Below, piece by piece: positions 37,150 through 49,814 of a stretch of 64,000 nt of DNA. Made by a program: the position numbers and the translations under genes. The notes under the pieces were generated by a model, which saw nothing but the letters and a program-made list of their open reading frames with translations, did not search any database and was not told the origin of the DNA. Source of the stretch: Onchocerca volvulus (taxonomy: Eukaryota; Nematoda; Chromadorea; Rhabditida; Onchocercidae); assembly GCA_000499405.2 (NCBI GenBank), contig HG738137.1, forward strand, positions 16,479,601-16,543,600. The letters are read 5' to 3'. The stretch's first letter is position 1, and every line of letters starts with the position of its first letter.

Positions 37150-40100
37150 TCATGAATTTCTAAAACTGTCATTTGTAGAGCTTGAAGTACCACGCTGACT
37201 TGTCACAATCATTTTCTTATATCCACTCGGTCGAACAACGTACGAATTCGTCTAAAAGAAATACTTGTCTTAATTCATATAATGCAGATTTGGAATCCGA
37301 TATTATGTGTAGAATTCGATATTAAAAATCCGATCCAACTGATAAATTCAAACATATTTCGATTATGCCAAACATTAACTATTAAGCAAACATTGGTTCA
37401 AATTTGTTACGTAAGAACTACATAATTTTCGAATATTAATAATAACTGATAAAAATAAATTGAAAAAAAAATTTTTATTTCAAATGCTACCGCGCTATTA
37501 ATATTCTATTAATAAAAATCAGTGTTCGAATTCAGCGCTAAAGGCACAATCATGGAAGATAAAAAGAAAGGAATTACAAAGTTCCCTACTCTGCCTTAAG
37601 AAGAAAACAGAGGGATAAAAAAAAAAGCAAACAAAACAATATACTGGTGAGTTCGCTCCACTGGAAACATAATATGTACTCTGTTGTGCTGGACGACTCA
37701 GTACTGGAGTCGATTGTTGCAAACGCCCACCACTAATAATGTTCACATACGGTTGCTGGGTAGAATTTCGAACAGATACGGATGAACTCTGTGGACGGAC
37801 CATATAAAGAGATGAACTGGACAAAGAAGTTCCAGGCTGCTTTGTACCTATCATCAAACGCTGTTGCTGTTGCTGAAGAGATTTATAGTTAGTATAACAA
37901 ATGAATAGCATAAAATTTATTCTCTAATAACTTCTTTCTCCTCTTTCCCTACTTCTTCTCTACAGAAAAGCTTAATGAGTGCAAATATATACTAACAGCA
38001 GACACAGATGGTCTTCGGTCACTTCCAGATCTGTGAAGAACAGCAGAATGTACATTGTTGTTACTTGTTGATGCACTGACAGATATAACTGATGTTTGTT
38101 CACTTGTTACGGTTCTGTAAAGTTGTTTTGCTCTTTGAATTGCTCAATAATAATTCTTTAGACAAGGTTCTAAAAAGTAGTATAGAACGAAACCATGTGT
38201 TAAATGATTTTCAATAAACATTTCGAATTGCATTATTTTTAACAAAGAATGGTGATTATCACTGATATTCAAAACTTGAAATTCTGGGAAAAAATTATAA
38301 AATGTCCGTAATAACTCCAAAACATACTTGTGTACAGCTTCACCAAACCCTCCGAACATATTTTGATAGTCCGCAACTTCCTTCAGCCCTGTTAGTTTCT
38401 GAGTTTTTACGAAATGCACCAATACTTTCTTTAAAACACAAACTTTTTAAATAAATTGCTGAAAAACTTCATAAGATAAACAAAAATCAAGTAAGAAAAT
38501 TTTTTCACAAAATGAAACTTTTCTCATTTCATAAAAAATTATTAATAGTTAAATAAACTTACGACGACGAAATTTTGAAGTTTTTCGGCGGCTAATTTAT
38601 CAACCGTGTTCGGTTTGTCTGACATTACCCTGCGAAGATCATTATGCAGCTGAGCAGCTCGAGGTATTACCACAGAATGTACAGTCTATAACAGATTTAA
38701 ATAATATAAGCAAAGAACATAAAAATTTGAGTCTAATGTTAAGTGAATACTCTGAAATATTTCGTGAATTTTATAATCTAGCTTTCCTACTGAATAAAAT
38801 CCAAAAAAGCAATTCAAATTGCCAATGAAATACAATAAAAATGATTATATAAGCTATGAAAGCCCTATACAGTGAGCGAAATGAGGTTTTTTGATTTTAA
38901 TATTTTATTAATTCATATATTACTTAAGCATCTAGAAATTTTATAATAAAGAAGCATACGTCAACACCGAGCTCATTCAGGGCATATAACGATCCGTATA
39001 ACGCTGCAAGTGTACAATTTTCATCACGCCAAACCTGGGCAAGCACTTGAGTTACCCGCGATCGTAAATGACTGATATTGTACGATCTGAATATCTTTTT
39101 TTTATACAATAAGTCATTTATACGTTAGTTAAATAAGAACATTTGAAGGGCTCAGTTTTAATTTATGTAAAATAATAAAAAGTCAACGTATATTTCAATG
39201 GCCAGAGAATATTGCTCAACATCTTTACTTTTTCATTTTATAATATGTATAAAAACTATACCTGCATATATTGGCTAACAAACGACTGGAAAATTCACGT
39301 AATGCCCAATGATTGTCTGTTTCTGGGCGAGCACACAACTGTCGACTTAATATGCACGACAATATAGAAGGCAGCAACTCATGTAACTATAAATTTCAGG
39401 ATCGGTAATTCAAATTATTAGCAAATGCAAATAAAATACTCTCGACAGAAAAAAAATCTACAAAAAGTTTTGCTATGGTCGGTCAAGATTAACTGATCAT
39501 CCAGTACATTAATTCACAAAGATTCGTTAATTCATTTTCGTTCAAATATTATAAATCGTAAATTGTTGAAAAAAAAAAAGAAACAATGAGAATAACTTAC
39601 AAAACGTTCCAATGACAGTGCTGGATTATTCGCCAAACTTTGGATCATCCTCATCAAATATATTAAAATAGCCAGATTGTGTTGCACAATATTGCATCGA
39701 ACCTCAATTTTAAAAATACAACGAAATATTTTAACATATGTAATCATGAGGTGCCAAGAACAATAAGATTAAATAAAAAATACTGAACAAATTCAGGGAT
39801 AAAGGAATGGATAACAACTAACCCCTTCAACAATTGCTACTGAAAACCTAGGCAATAACTGTTGCAAACCCGCATCCGTTTGAAGACTATACAATGCTTC
39901 CTGTAAAATGAAGAATTGAGAATCATAACATCTGGGAAAGAAATTATGAATTCAAAATATTATGTAAAATAGAAAATAAACATATCTTTAAAACATTATC
40001 ATATGATATTGAAACTATCCTAATCTCAATAACTCTCTATCTCATCCAATAAAAAAAAAAAAATCTATATTTCGCAAATGTGGCAAAGCTTCGTTTCATT

Positions 40101-42876
40101 ATCATTACCCAATTGTTGCCCAAGCTTTGATTATAATATTAAATGAATGAAGTGTAGAAAATTAAACAAGCATACCGTCCTTCTTGCATCATCACTGCCC
40201 ATAATAGCCTCGGTGATTTCCTTAAAGAACACTTGCTGCTCCTAAAGAAAATAGATTTAAAAGACAAATAAGAGAAATAAGAGAAGCAAATAAGGATTTT
40301 TTTTAATTGATATTAAAGTCAAATACAATAAAATTAACTGTATAAAAACTTAAATGACACCAGACTTACAAAAATGATAGAACTGTAGAAACTCTAATGA
40401 ACTGAGAACTATTGATGGAAATAGACCCAAAAGGACTTAATAAAAACAGATAGACAAGCAGCATTAAATTCAGCCGATTTAATTACGTTTTCCGCTGACT
40501 GCCTATCTAAGATATCGGGAAATTTCCAGAAACCATGAAATGTATATAATGATATAGTAGACCATGGTATTTAGCACATATATTTTTCTTTTTTATATGA
40601 CAAATGGTATCATTCATATTATATTAAAACATCATGAAAAGTAAGACCAATAATTAAATAACATATCAATCTATAATCATTAAAACAAAAACCTACCACA
40701 GAGAGTGCATGTGTAGAAGTTGTTTTGATTTGTACTTGCTCAGTTTGTCGCAGACCCCTATGTGCTTTTGATAATATCGAAAGACCCGTATCAACTGCTG
40801 CTTTTTCCGTGGCAACCATTACTTGCGCTTCTGTCTGTACGATAGGAGCTGGATTCTCCGGTACAGCTGGTTGTACACCATCAATCACCAACCAATGAGC
40901 TGAAACGAAGAAATTATTCTTGTATACTGTAATGCTGATGTAGTGAGTCTAATGCACAAGAGTCACTGAAAATTGTAATTTGCATAATGAACCGAAAAAT
41001 TTGAAGACAGGAAAAGAATAATGGAAACATACCGGTAACTGACATAAGATAATTTAAAATCTTTTTGCAATTAATGATAACATAGCCTGAACTTCATCAT
41101 TAAGAATAATAAATAAAGGATTTGAAATTTCAGAAAAGAAACAAGTTATCAACAAAAATTCCAAGGGAAGAAAACCTATTAAAAACATGCATTTAATGTT
41201 GGTTTCGAGAGGTAATTTAGCTGCAGGAGCATTGACTATTGGTGTGATTTCGATATCGCGATCATCCGTAACAAACAGATCGCGTCCCAATGATCCAGCA
41301 AAACGAAAAGGTAATCCTTCTTTCGCGGTAAAACCAAATAACGGCTAGAACAATATATTTGATTATACATCAAAATTGTTTCGCTCTTTTCTTTGCTTCA
41401 AGGATATTTGAAAAGCAGATTTCGAATATTCAATTCATTTATGAAACAAGGGAAATTTAAATTCCTTTAAAGAAAAGAAAAATACTTAGCCTTTAACATA
41501 CTGGAATTAGAAGTATAGAGACAAGTACACACGGTTAAAACAAGCATTGTGCTAGCTCCTAGTTGCTATACATTATTAATGCGATTCATTGAAATCATAA
41601 ATTAGAATTTGGCAGATTTAGATACAATCGATCTTGACAGTATGAGAACTTTCTTAATCACTAAATTTACTCGCATTTGTTTATAAAATAGTATAAACTA
41701 AATTTCCAAAAAAAAAAAGGAGCCAATTAAATGTTTATTCAATATCAAAAAGTGCATAATTTTTCAATTTTATAAAAAATTACTACCGGATAGCCAGCCA
41801 CTGTCAATGCTGAATCGATGTCTTCAGCTATGACGCGCTTACGACGACCGTGCACAGCGAATTTTTTTGCCTGCTCAATTACCATCTGAAGATAAAAATT
41901 CACCAAAGACGTCCGTAGTTTTAAAAAACCAAAAAAAAAAAAAAAAAAAAAAACTGGAAGAAAGCAACACTGGAGATGCTTTTGAGACAGTACCTTTATC
42001 GCATATGTTGTTTGAACTGCTGTTTGAGATGCGCAAACATCGGACAGTCCTGCTACGCCAACGGATTCTGCCACTACCTAGAATTGAATTTCATTTCAAA
42101 TTTATAGAAAAAATGAATCATTATGCTATCCAAGATTCGTACAGACAAAAGAAGAAATAACAACAAAGACTATATTTAGTGACTGCAAAAAAGAAAAAAT
42201 TTGACGAGTTACGTAGCAGAAAAACGCCAGCTAAACGAAAATTACCTTAACATACGAAATGCCGTATTCCGCATCCACATTTGCTGCTCCAGAATTGCTG
42301 GTGTGTGTATTTGTTGTACCTATTAACAGTGTGAGCTCATGAAAATAAATTCCACAAAGAAAACATCGAAAAAACTTCATATATACATATATTGTTTTTG
42401 ACTAATATCGATAAGAATTCCAATTTCCTTGGCCTTTACGCAAAAACACATCAATAACGGGAATTTTTTTTTTAAAGGAATGTGAAATTTCCTTCATAAA
42501 TTATTGAGCCTGCTATGCTTGAAGATTCATATTAATTATGCAGTCATATATTTCCTTATTCAGTCAAGATCCTATTTTTTGAATCTAACAATTACATCAT
42601 TCCAAACTATAGTGACTAGTAGCTTAATATATGAATCGGGAAAATGGTTTATCCAATACAGAGTAATGCTAACATCAAAAAAAAACTTGATACATAAGAT
42701 ACCGAGTAATTAGATGATCTCAATAATTTTTAATTTAACCAATCTTCATTAAACGATTAAACGAAATATTTACGAAAAATCATAAAAACGAGCAATACAG
42801 ATAATAAGTACCAACCAGATGTGCTAGCAACATTCTGATGGCCACCATTAATCACACGTTGAACATTATTTGGCAT
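37150..42876 (-). CDS. taf-6: TAF6, TFIID/SAGA histone-fold subunit
   Basis: TAF6 pairs with TAF9 through a histone fold and scaffolds TFIID. Sixteen minus-strand exons join in phase: 42876-42816, 42319-42246, 42077-41994, 41885-41787, 41344-41176, 40899-40697, 40241-40176, 39900-39823, 39702-39601, 39386-39262, 39086-38960, 38685-38563, 38428-38328, 38114-37997, 37872-37645 and 37251-37150, giving about 619 residues. The histone fold covers about residues 35-105 ([14 protein letters not shown] ... [19 protein letters not shown]). Then come PLFGF and [14 protein letters not shown], the linker [18 protein letters not shown], and the C-terminal HEAT repeats. HEAT landmarks are [62 protein letters not shown] and [14 protein letters not shown] Ser/Gln-rich tail ends in [13 protein letters not shown]. 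The start is uncertain: an extra exon at 43112-43068 would splice in phase upstream. The exon 5 donor is also uncertain: GTTTTC adds five residues (CMFLI), while a GC donor would give a shorter linker. Confidence 0.95.
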
Positions 42877-44102
42877 TACACCGTTTCCACTGTTGCAGTG
42901 CTGAACAGCGGGATTCAAAAAATCAACCCCGTTTATCACAATAAATCAAAATTACTAGAACGCTAAATATCAACCCACAAATTCCGAATGGAAATTCTCA
43001 CATTCAAACACCTGAAAATGAACAGTTTAATGCGAATCGGATGTGATAAGTATTAGAAAGAATGAACCTGATGTGTCACAGAGTCAGAATCACTATTTCC
43101 TAAAGAGTTCACCTCCAAAGAAATAAACCGCCGATAATTCTTTTACACGTTAATATTAATACATGCATGTATGCAGATATTTTACACGAAGTACATGCCT
43201 CGAGTGTATGTGAACAGTACTATTCATATATTCATGGATAAGGTAATATCACATACTTCATTATCACAAATTTTCTGGAGAAAATTTTTTTTTAATTTCA
43301 AAGAGACGTTTTTATATTTGCAACAAAAAATATGTGCATGGCAACTAATACCATCACTTAATCATAGAATCACAGTTTTAGATAAAAACAATTCACCTAT
43401 ATGACCGAAATAGCAAAAAACAATTTCTATATGATAAAAATGGACAGCAGAAGACAGAATAAAAGCACATAAAATAATGTTAGAAAAATAAATTTCAAAA
43501 TTATAGTTGTACAAACAAAAGATGGTATATTATAATTTTTTTTTTCTTAAAGAAAAACATTTAAATTAAAAAAAAAAAACCGAAAAAAATACCGTCCATT
43601 CTTCTTTTCTCCAAGAAAAAAACAAACAAACAAACAATCAAGCAAGATTCACCAAACTTAACCTATAATTAATTTCAGATTCTTAAAGACAAGAACCAGA
43701 AACAGTTTCAATAAAGTAACTAAAGTATTTCGGTAGACTGAAATTAAAAATGCTCACTCTAAAAAAATGAAATGATGAATGGCCTGACAGCTGACAAATA
43801 TATTATCACACATATGCATTTGCAGATTAGCAGTATCATTTACTCATTATACCGAGAAATAACAGAAATTCTTCTTGTTTAGAAATAATATATCCAAAAA
43901 ATAAATAAATAAAATAAAAGCGATTTGCTGATTTTCAGATGTTAAAGCGAAAGCTAATTGTTCACCAAAAAAATGGCTCCCTCTAAATCTTTCAAATATA
44001 AAACCTCCAAATGAAAAGCAATTTTTTTAGAAACAAAAATAACAAGAAAACTGTAACGTAGCGGAAGAACAGTTGAACATTATCGATGAAATCAGTCTTT
44101 GA
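42877..44102. other. Spacer between SPCS2 and TAF6, possible TAF6 5' exon
   Basis: Both flanking genes are on the minus strand, 1.2 kb apart. Minus-strand 43112-43068 reads VNSLGNSDSDSVTHQ with a CATCAG/GTTCAT donor. It would join in phase to an acceptor at 42901-42903 in front of [14 protein letters not shown]. No in-frame ATG was found upstream of it, so it is left out of the TAF6 model. Confidence 0.35.
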
Positions 44103-45602
44103 TCATCCGTCCTTTCTCAATACGCTGCTAATAATATGTGCTAATTCTTTCTCCAGGATTGGCAGAACAATAACACCTTCTTCATCTATGAATGCTCCTA
44201 CAGATTTTAAGACCTGAAATGTTAAATAAACAATTTTCCAGTAAAAATTATTAAGACAACAATTTATACTTACTGTCCCTATATTTCTTTAGTCATCTTC
44301 GTATATCAATATGCAGAGTTTAAGTAATAATCACAACAGCTAATTTGACCATATTTTGGCGAAGAATGATAGGACATAGAAAAAACTGGCTTTTATTTCA
44401 GTATAATCCGAAGCACTAATAAATCTCTCTTATTTATCCTAAACTAAAGATGTATTATTCAACGGAGAAATCCGTAGAAATATCAATATCGAGAATATAA
44501 CATATTCCTTTCCAACTCCAAAAAAAAGTCACATACTTTGATATATCCTGTACGTGATTCTTGTATATACTCGGCTTCCAGGGTATATTTGTCATCATAT
44601 CTATAAAATCAGTATACCAGATGAGATCGAAAATTTTTTCTCCAGTTAAAAAAATTTACTTGTATAAAATATATAAAGATTATTAAAATAAGAAACCAAC
44701 TTTTTGATTGACGAAGACCATTTCCAATATCTTTTTGGAGTTCGTCCACTTGGATCTATTTCTACACCTTGATAGAAAGTGCCTTTTTCAATGTACCATT
44801 GATACAATTGTAAAACACCCATTAATACGAAATATGTAATGGAGCATGTTGCAAGTACCTAAAATTTCCATGAAATATTTTGTTACGCCCATTAATATGA
44901 AATATGTGATAGAGCATGTTACAAGCATCTAAAATTTCCACAAAATATTTTGTTTGTACTATAAAAAATGAATTAAATGCAGTAATGCAGTAACATTAAA
45001 AGACCGTAAAGAATCTACGCATAAGTGTAAAACATATATAATAATGAATTTGAAGAAATTACAGGTTTCGATTTTGGGAATGACTCATAATAATCATATA
45101 TGAGAGCAAAAGCAGCAAAAGCAACAGCAACAGTAGATATTATTAATCGCCCATCTGCTAGTGTATGTCTTTCAGTCCAAGCATCATATTTTTCATTGAA
45201 AATCTAAATTTTTCAAAAGATTACAAAACGCAAAATTATTTTTACAGTGTAGGTTCCATTTTTTATGTGATGACTTATTATCCAGCATAAGTATAAAAAA
45301 CTTCCAAACTATTTTCGGAAACATGACGGACAATGAATTATAAAAGAAGTCTAAAATTTATTTTCATTTATTATTTCTAAATCGTTAATGAAATATGAAA
45401 AGATACAGTTTATTTAGCACTCCAAATCTCGAAACAGTTTTGGAAAATGAATTAATGGTGATACTCTTGCGATCCTCTTATATCCAGTAACTTTTTGAAG
45501 ATTTAAATTAATTTTAACCTTTCTGATTGCGTCATCAATTGTGTTTCTTACACTTGGCCCATCCCACTTATTGACTTTCAGCTGATCCGATGATTTATCC
45601 AT
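44103..45602 (-). CDS. spcs-2: Signal peptidase complex subunit 2 (SPC25/SPCS2)
   Basis: A non-catalytic subunit of the ER signal peptidase complex. Five minus-strand exons join in phase: 45602-45519, 45203-45063, 44858-44701, 44600-44537 and 44213-44103, giving 185 residues (human SPCS2 is about 226). Conserved landmarks in order are NKWDGPSVRNTIDDA, NEKYDAW, LADGRLIISTVAV (start of membrane segment 1), YDYYESFPKSKPVLA, YFVLMGVLQLYQWYIEKGTF (membrane segment 2), WKWSSSIKKYDDKYTLEAEY and a short lumenal/cytosolic tail ending VLRKDG. Both termini should face the cytosol. The start follows a spliced-leader-type acceptor. A 70-bp tandem duplication covers the start of exon 3 and its acceptor. 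Confidence 0.94.
44818..44957. repeat. 70-bp tandem duplication covering the SPCS2 exon 3 acceptor
   Basis: Two units begin ATTAATACGAAATATGTAAT (44821) and ATTAATATGAAATATGTGAT (44891), period 70 bp, with about 10-15% differences. On the minus strand the extra copy carries its own TTTTAG acceptor at 44929-44931, followed by MLVTCSITYFILMG, against VLATCSITYFVLMG in the real exon. Confidence 0.9.
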
Positions 45603-45646
45603 CACTTTGTAGCTGTTCCGATGCTTTGTAAAATTTGAAAAAAGAT

Positions 45647-45650
45647 TCTG
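45647..45650 (-). other. Spliced-leader-type acceptor of SPCS2
   Basis: The minus-strand sequence CATTTTCAG ends 45 bases before the ATG at 45602. No coding exon precedes it. Confidence 0.55.
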
Positions 45651-45653
45651 AAA

Positions 45654-46246
45654 ATGAATCATCATTCAAAGACCACTGAGCATAACAGTAAATATTTTCG
45701 TTCAAGTGACTATTTTATGTTTTTTAGGTCTAAAAAAAATCTTAAATTCATTAAGAATTATGCACTGAATAAAGATTTAAGTGTAAACAAAAGGAAGATC
45801 GAAATAAACAAAGAAATACGAATTACTTTCCTTCATATTACTTAATACAAATAAGTTTAAAACTTCTTGAACGAAAAAAACAAGCTCACTCTAAATGGTA
45901 TAAGTGTAACTCTTTCGTTATAAATATTGCAGAAATATTTTAATCGAAATTTGACATGCCGTGTAATATCTTGGAGGGAAGGGCGGGGGGGGAGTGGTAA
46001 TGAAATCTTGATAGATATTACCACTTTACAAAAATGATAACAATGATTTTTCTTCAGTCGAATCTCATTTAACATTTGTTTCAGGTCAACTCATTAGATG
46101 AAAATGAAAGTTCTGTAACATCACACATCAGTGGAAAAGCAGGACATCAAATATCACAAAAAGAGGAAACCATGAATATTCATGATTTACAATTTTCAAG
46201 AACAAAATATAAACTCGTCATTTCTTATTTCACCAAGAAAGATTAA
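45654..46246 (+). CDS. Possible small two-exon gene, basic protein
   Basis: The plus strand has an open frame from an ATG at 45654 to a possible donor (AGT/GTAAAC) at 45782. A strong acceptor (TTTGTTTCAG) at 46084 leads to an open segment 46085-46246 ending in TAA. The two join in phase 0 to 96 residues. The first half is basic and aromatic (FFRSKKNLKFIKNYALNK); the second is polar (SLDENESSVTSHISG). I recognise no family. The start would lie back-to-back with the SPCS2 leader. It could be chance in A+T-rich DNA. Confidence 0.22.
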
Positions 46247-47713
46247 CCCAACTTAATATTTCTTCCCTAAACATGTTGAAATGAGTCAAAATCAAGAGTG
46301 CTCGATCTGTTTGGTTCTTGATTTACTGAGGATGAATAATAGTTTAACTTGAATGCCTTAAGTTAAAAAATGTACCTAAATATAATCGATATGATGATAG
46401 AGAATTGCGAAAACACGAACTCTCCAACTGCTAAATATTTTATCTTAATCTACGAAGAATTTTTCCCACTCATGCCTTCTACTATGTTCCGTCAAGATAA
46501 GTATTGACAGGTCACATTTTCCAGCTTTTCAGATGAATGCAGCATAAAAGAAACTAATAATTGGAATTTTCGATCGATATGTTAAAAATAATTTCCGAAA
46601 TATTTGCAATCATTTATTTATAAATTGATGTAATTGCATAGGCAAAAAATTGTCTAGATTCATGATCCACAAACTATCTATTTAAGTATTCCAGGAATTA
46701 CAAACCACTTAATTATTCAGATTCCAAATAAAGATGTTCGAACTCTATAAACTATTCAATCATTTCTCGTACTTGAACGACTGAATAGTTTAGGTAGTTG
46801 AATATTTTATGACATTGAGTAGTTGAATATTTTTTGATAAATCGAAAGATCATAAGATATTCAACTAATCAAGAAGAAAATTTTACCGTAAAATAATGAT
46901 TGAAAGAAAAATTAGAAATGAAAAGTTAGAAATGTAATACTTTGCAATTAAAGAGCTTAGACAGAGGAAGTATTCTGATAATAATTTTAAGTTCGTAACT
47001 TCCTTCCGGAAAAATCACGTCTTACCTAGAAGCCTATATACTCTAAATGATCTGTTTTTCCGGAATGCAGTGCAAACTTGTTGATACCGGTTGCGTTCCG
47101 GAATTCTACCTACACTAGTTAAACAACATTAACACTCCAACAACACACGTCACCAAAGCGCTGGGCAAATTGTCAGACAGAAAAAGGATATCTTGATTCA
47201 ACATCCGCCTTCAATTAGACGTTAAAAGTAAGTTAAGAAGTGTGCAAATGTAGGAGAGTAGGGAAAAACAGAGATTCTCATTGATACTGGAAGATTTCCA
47301 ACAGTGGTTTTACAACGATAACATGTTTCTCGATCAATATTTTCTAGGATTAGTAATTGTGCGCTCATTGTAATTTGTTTGTTTGCAGGAGTTTGGTTGG
47401 GTTGGCTGCTTTCGTGAGGTTGGTGTTGTTTTTCGCGTAGTCTGAGTTTTGTTTGATGTAGGTTGCGTGACTTAAACCTGTTTGTGCGTGTATTTTCACG
47501 TTTCGATATATCTTCCACAATTCACGATCGGGAAGTGCTTTAAAAAAGTTTTGTGCGCTCTGTAGCTTATTAACTTTATTCTTTAAGAATTATCGTGACA
47601 CTTGTGGACTGAATTTGTTTCAGAAGGAAAGTGTTGATTATATTTTTAGTAATCTTTTTTGCTTCTCGTATGCAGAGTTGACCTGAAATACTCAGAAAGC
47701 CCAATTACCTACA
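46247..47713. other. Intergenic, moderately structured, no gene confirmed
   Basis: It contains repeated TAGTTGAATATTTT words near 46790-46850 and two TTCCGGAA palindromes near 47060 and 47094. A 98-codon minus-strand frame (47518-47222) is rich in basic residues and Gln/Asn, with a C-x2-C pair (ETCYRCKTT). The last may be a transposon remnant but matches nothing I know. Confidence 0.35.
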
Positions 47714-47812
47714 TATATATAAATAAAAATGTAGATGCTCGCAATTCTAATCTTTGAATCTTCGGAAGTTCTTGATTTCTTTAAAATTATGACATAACGT
47801 TGCATTCGAATG
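47714..47812 (+). mobile_element. Left end of the MITE/Helitron-associated repeat
   Basis: TATATATAAATAAAAATG is followed by sequence with CTTCGGAAGTTCTTGAT and GTTGCATTCGAATG, matching the left half of the element at 31360-31534. No matching right end is seen nearby. Confidence 0.55.
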
Positions 47813-48995
47813 GGCACTTGTTTCTATATAGATATATATATATATATATATTTTTTTTTTTGAAAATATTTCTCTTTCTCTCTCTCTCTCTCCCACTCTT
47901 TACATTTTTCCATTTTGCTTCTTTTTTGTTCCTTTCACTCTTCCTTCTCTTTATGTTACCTTTTTATTCCCTTCGTCGAAAAAGTTGATTTCATTATTGC
48001 TGATGTGACAGAGACAAATCCTTCTGTAAAAAAAATTTTATTAACAGACGGAAGAATGATTTTTCCTATACGTACAAACAACTATTTGAGAATTCAATCA
48101 AATTAATCTCTGGATAATTTTTTCCTTTATTGTTCGTAGAGGAAAATTGAATTTTTTTGATTGTCGATTTGCTGCTATTGTTGCATCAAGTGGATCGTTA
48201 TAAAACTGTCGTTTCGGTGTGGAAACTCCGGACTGAACTGACTCGAAATCGGATTGTTGCTTCGAACTTTAACTGTTGCAGAAAAACTGTCTCTGCTCCA
48301 AAATCTGAACCATATAAATTTTTTCTGCTCCTCCTTCTTTCCTGATTTCCAACGTGTCGCCTCATGATTGGTCGTATTGCTTTGTTTACCTGTTAATCGG
48401 ATCATTTAGCTGTAAAATATGTTTATCATTTTCTTTTACTGGTGAACATCCTATATCGGCATGTTGGTCCATTTGAAACTATCTTCGCGCTTTTTGACCT
48501 TTAATGCTCATTTTTTACGAAATTATATCTTTCGGATTTTTCCGACCGCTTTGTCCATATTATTCTTCATTATTTACGATGAAAAGTCAAATAGCGGGAA
48601 GATGTTGGCGAATCAAAGGATGCAATCATGGTTAAACAGCGCGGTCCTATTGAAACTAAAAAGATCAACAAGCCTTAAGGATAAACATGTTTACCGCTAA
48701 AACGCTCCTATTCACAGATAAAGTGAAGTCAGTCAATTAAGAAGCGACACGATGGAGATCAGATAAGGGAAGGTCCAAAAAGATTTGAAAAGACAGGATT
48801 TGGAGCTGGAGCTCAAATTCAAGTTCGGAATTCTTACACCGACACAGCAATAGCAACACTTCGGAGTTCAAAGTGACACAGCAAAAACAATCAGGCAATT
48901 TAGTTGAGCAGTTTCGAGTCCAAGTTCAAATTCAGTCACAAATCAATTTCGAGAACTATTCGGGTGCAATCGATCTGCTTCAGTTCGTCCAAATA

Positions 48996-49371
48996 ATGCC
49001 TCGCAAAAGAATAAACTCAGGTCATCATACTCGCAAAGCGAAAGTAATGCAATTTTCAATTAATTGTAAATCAAACTGAGAAAGAACGGGCATCAGCGAA
49101 CGAAAGAACAAAGCAAGGAATGGCTCAAATACATGCTGAGAAAGCAGCAAAGCGCAGTGCAGCCAAACTTGAGGGTGCACGGTTGCGAGCATCGGCTGTC
49201 GTGTTCAGCTTCAAATCTGCTCGTTTTGAACAGAATGAACGCGACAGACTGAGTGGCTATAAGACGTCAACGAGAAACGAGAGATCAGCGTCAAACAAAT
49301 TCCGTGCTAAGCAATTACGCGATTACAATCGCCTTGCATTCCCTTACAACCAGATAATAATTGTAGTTTGA
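48996..49371 (+). pseudogene. Broken Helitron-type N-terminal ORF
   Basis: It starts MPRKRINSGHHTRKAKVMQ and stops at 49079; a +1 shift continues as QTEKERASANERTKQGMAQ and runs to 49371. The second part is rich in Arg/Ala/Glu/Ser repeats (ERASANERTK, EKAAKRSAAKLEGARLRAS, ARFEQNERDRLSGYK) and ends RDYNRLAFPYN. Charged repeats after an MPRKR-like start, followed by an AF-Y motif, are typical of the region before the helicase-related part in animal Helitron proteins. The frameshift and truncation mean it is not functional. Confidence 0.5.
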
Positions 49372-49814
49372 GTCGGCTTGTTTTCATCGACATTATTATT
49401 GAAGTGTGTCCTTATTACAAGACTGTGTAATTTAATGGAGAAATGAAAGAATTGTGCTGCGCCGGATTTAATATTTTATTTTTAATTAGCAGGATCCGGT
49501 CACGCGTTGCAACGACAATGCGTGCCGGCTTCAGCTAATAATTAAATATTATTTTTTGGTTCTTGATTGTTGACTCGAAACTTTTTTTTTGCATCTCTTT
49601 TATTTTAAAGTGATGAGGATTATGCAGTCGAGTTGCGTAGAAGAATTAGAAGTTACGTCATACTATTCTAATTAAAATTTATTTGCAGATAACTTTGAGG
49701 ATATCATTCTGTTTATTTTCGAACAAAGGTTTATTTTGGACTTGAATAAAGCTTTATCAGTGGGTGATACATTATCAATTATTGATTTTGCAAATTTTCG
49801 ATTTGTATTAAGTA
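49372..49814. other. Spacer upstream of the UIF-like gene
   Basis: It includes the presumed 3' hairpin of the Helitron-like relic and the promoter side of the next gene. CCGGAT and ATCCGG (49463-49499) form a palindrome around an A+T-rich loop. No spliced-leader acceptor close to the ATG at 49815 is convincing. Confidence 0.4.

Larger units (their letters stand above)
47714..49550 (+). mobile_element. Probable Helitron-like relic
   Basis: The unit comprises the repeat end at 47714, a segment at 48361-48430 (TTTGTTTACCTGTTAATCGG ... ATGTTTATC) that matches 14990-15055, an inverted copy of this segment at about 48664-48735, a broken reading frame at 48996-49371, and a final hairpin-prone stretch. 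That stretch has CACGC...GCGTG around 49501-49525, followed by TTCAGCTAAT. A 3' stem-loop followed by CTAA-T fits Helitron ends, and the reading frame resembles the charged N terminus of Helitron-encoded proteins. No Rep/helicase domain is present. Boundaries are provisional. Confidence 0.45.

Noticed and set aside
47222..47518. 98-codon minus-strand frame with a CxxC pair
   Set aside because: No splice context and no homology that I can recognise; mentioned only in the interval description.
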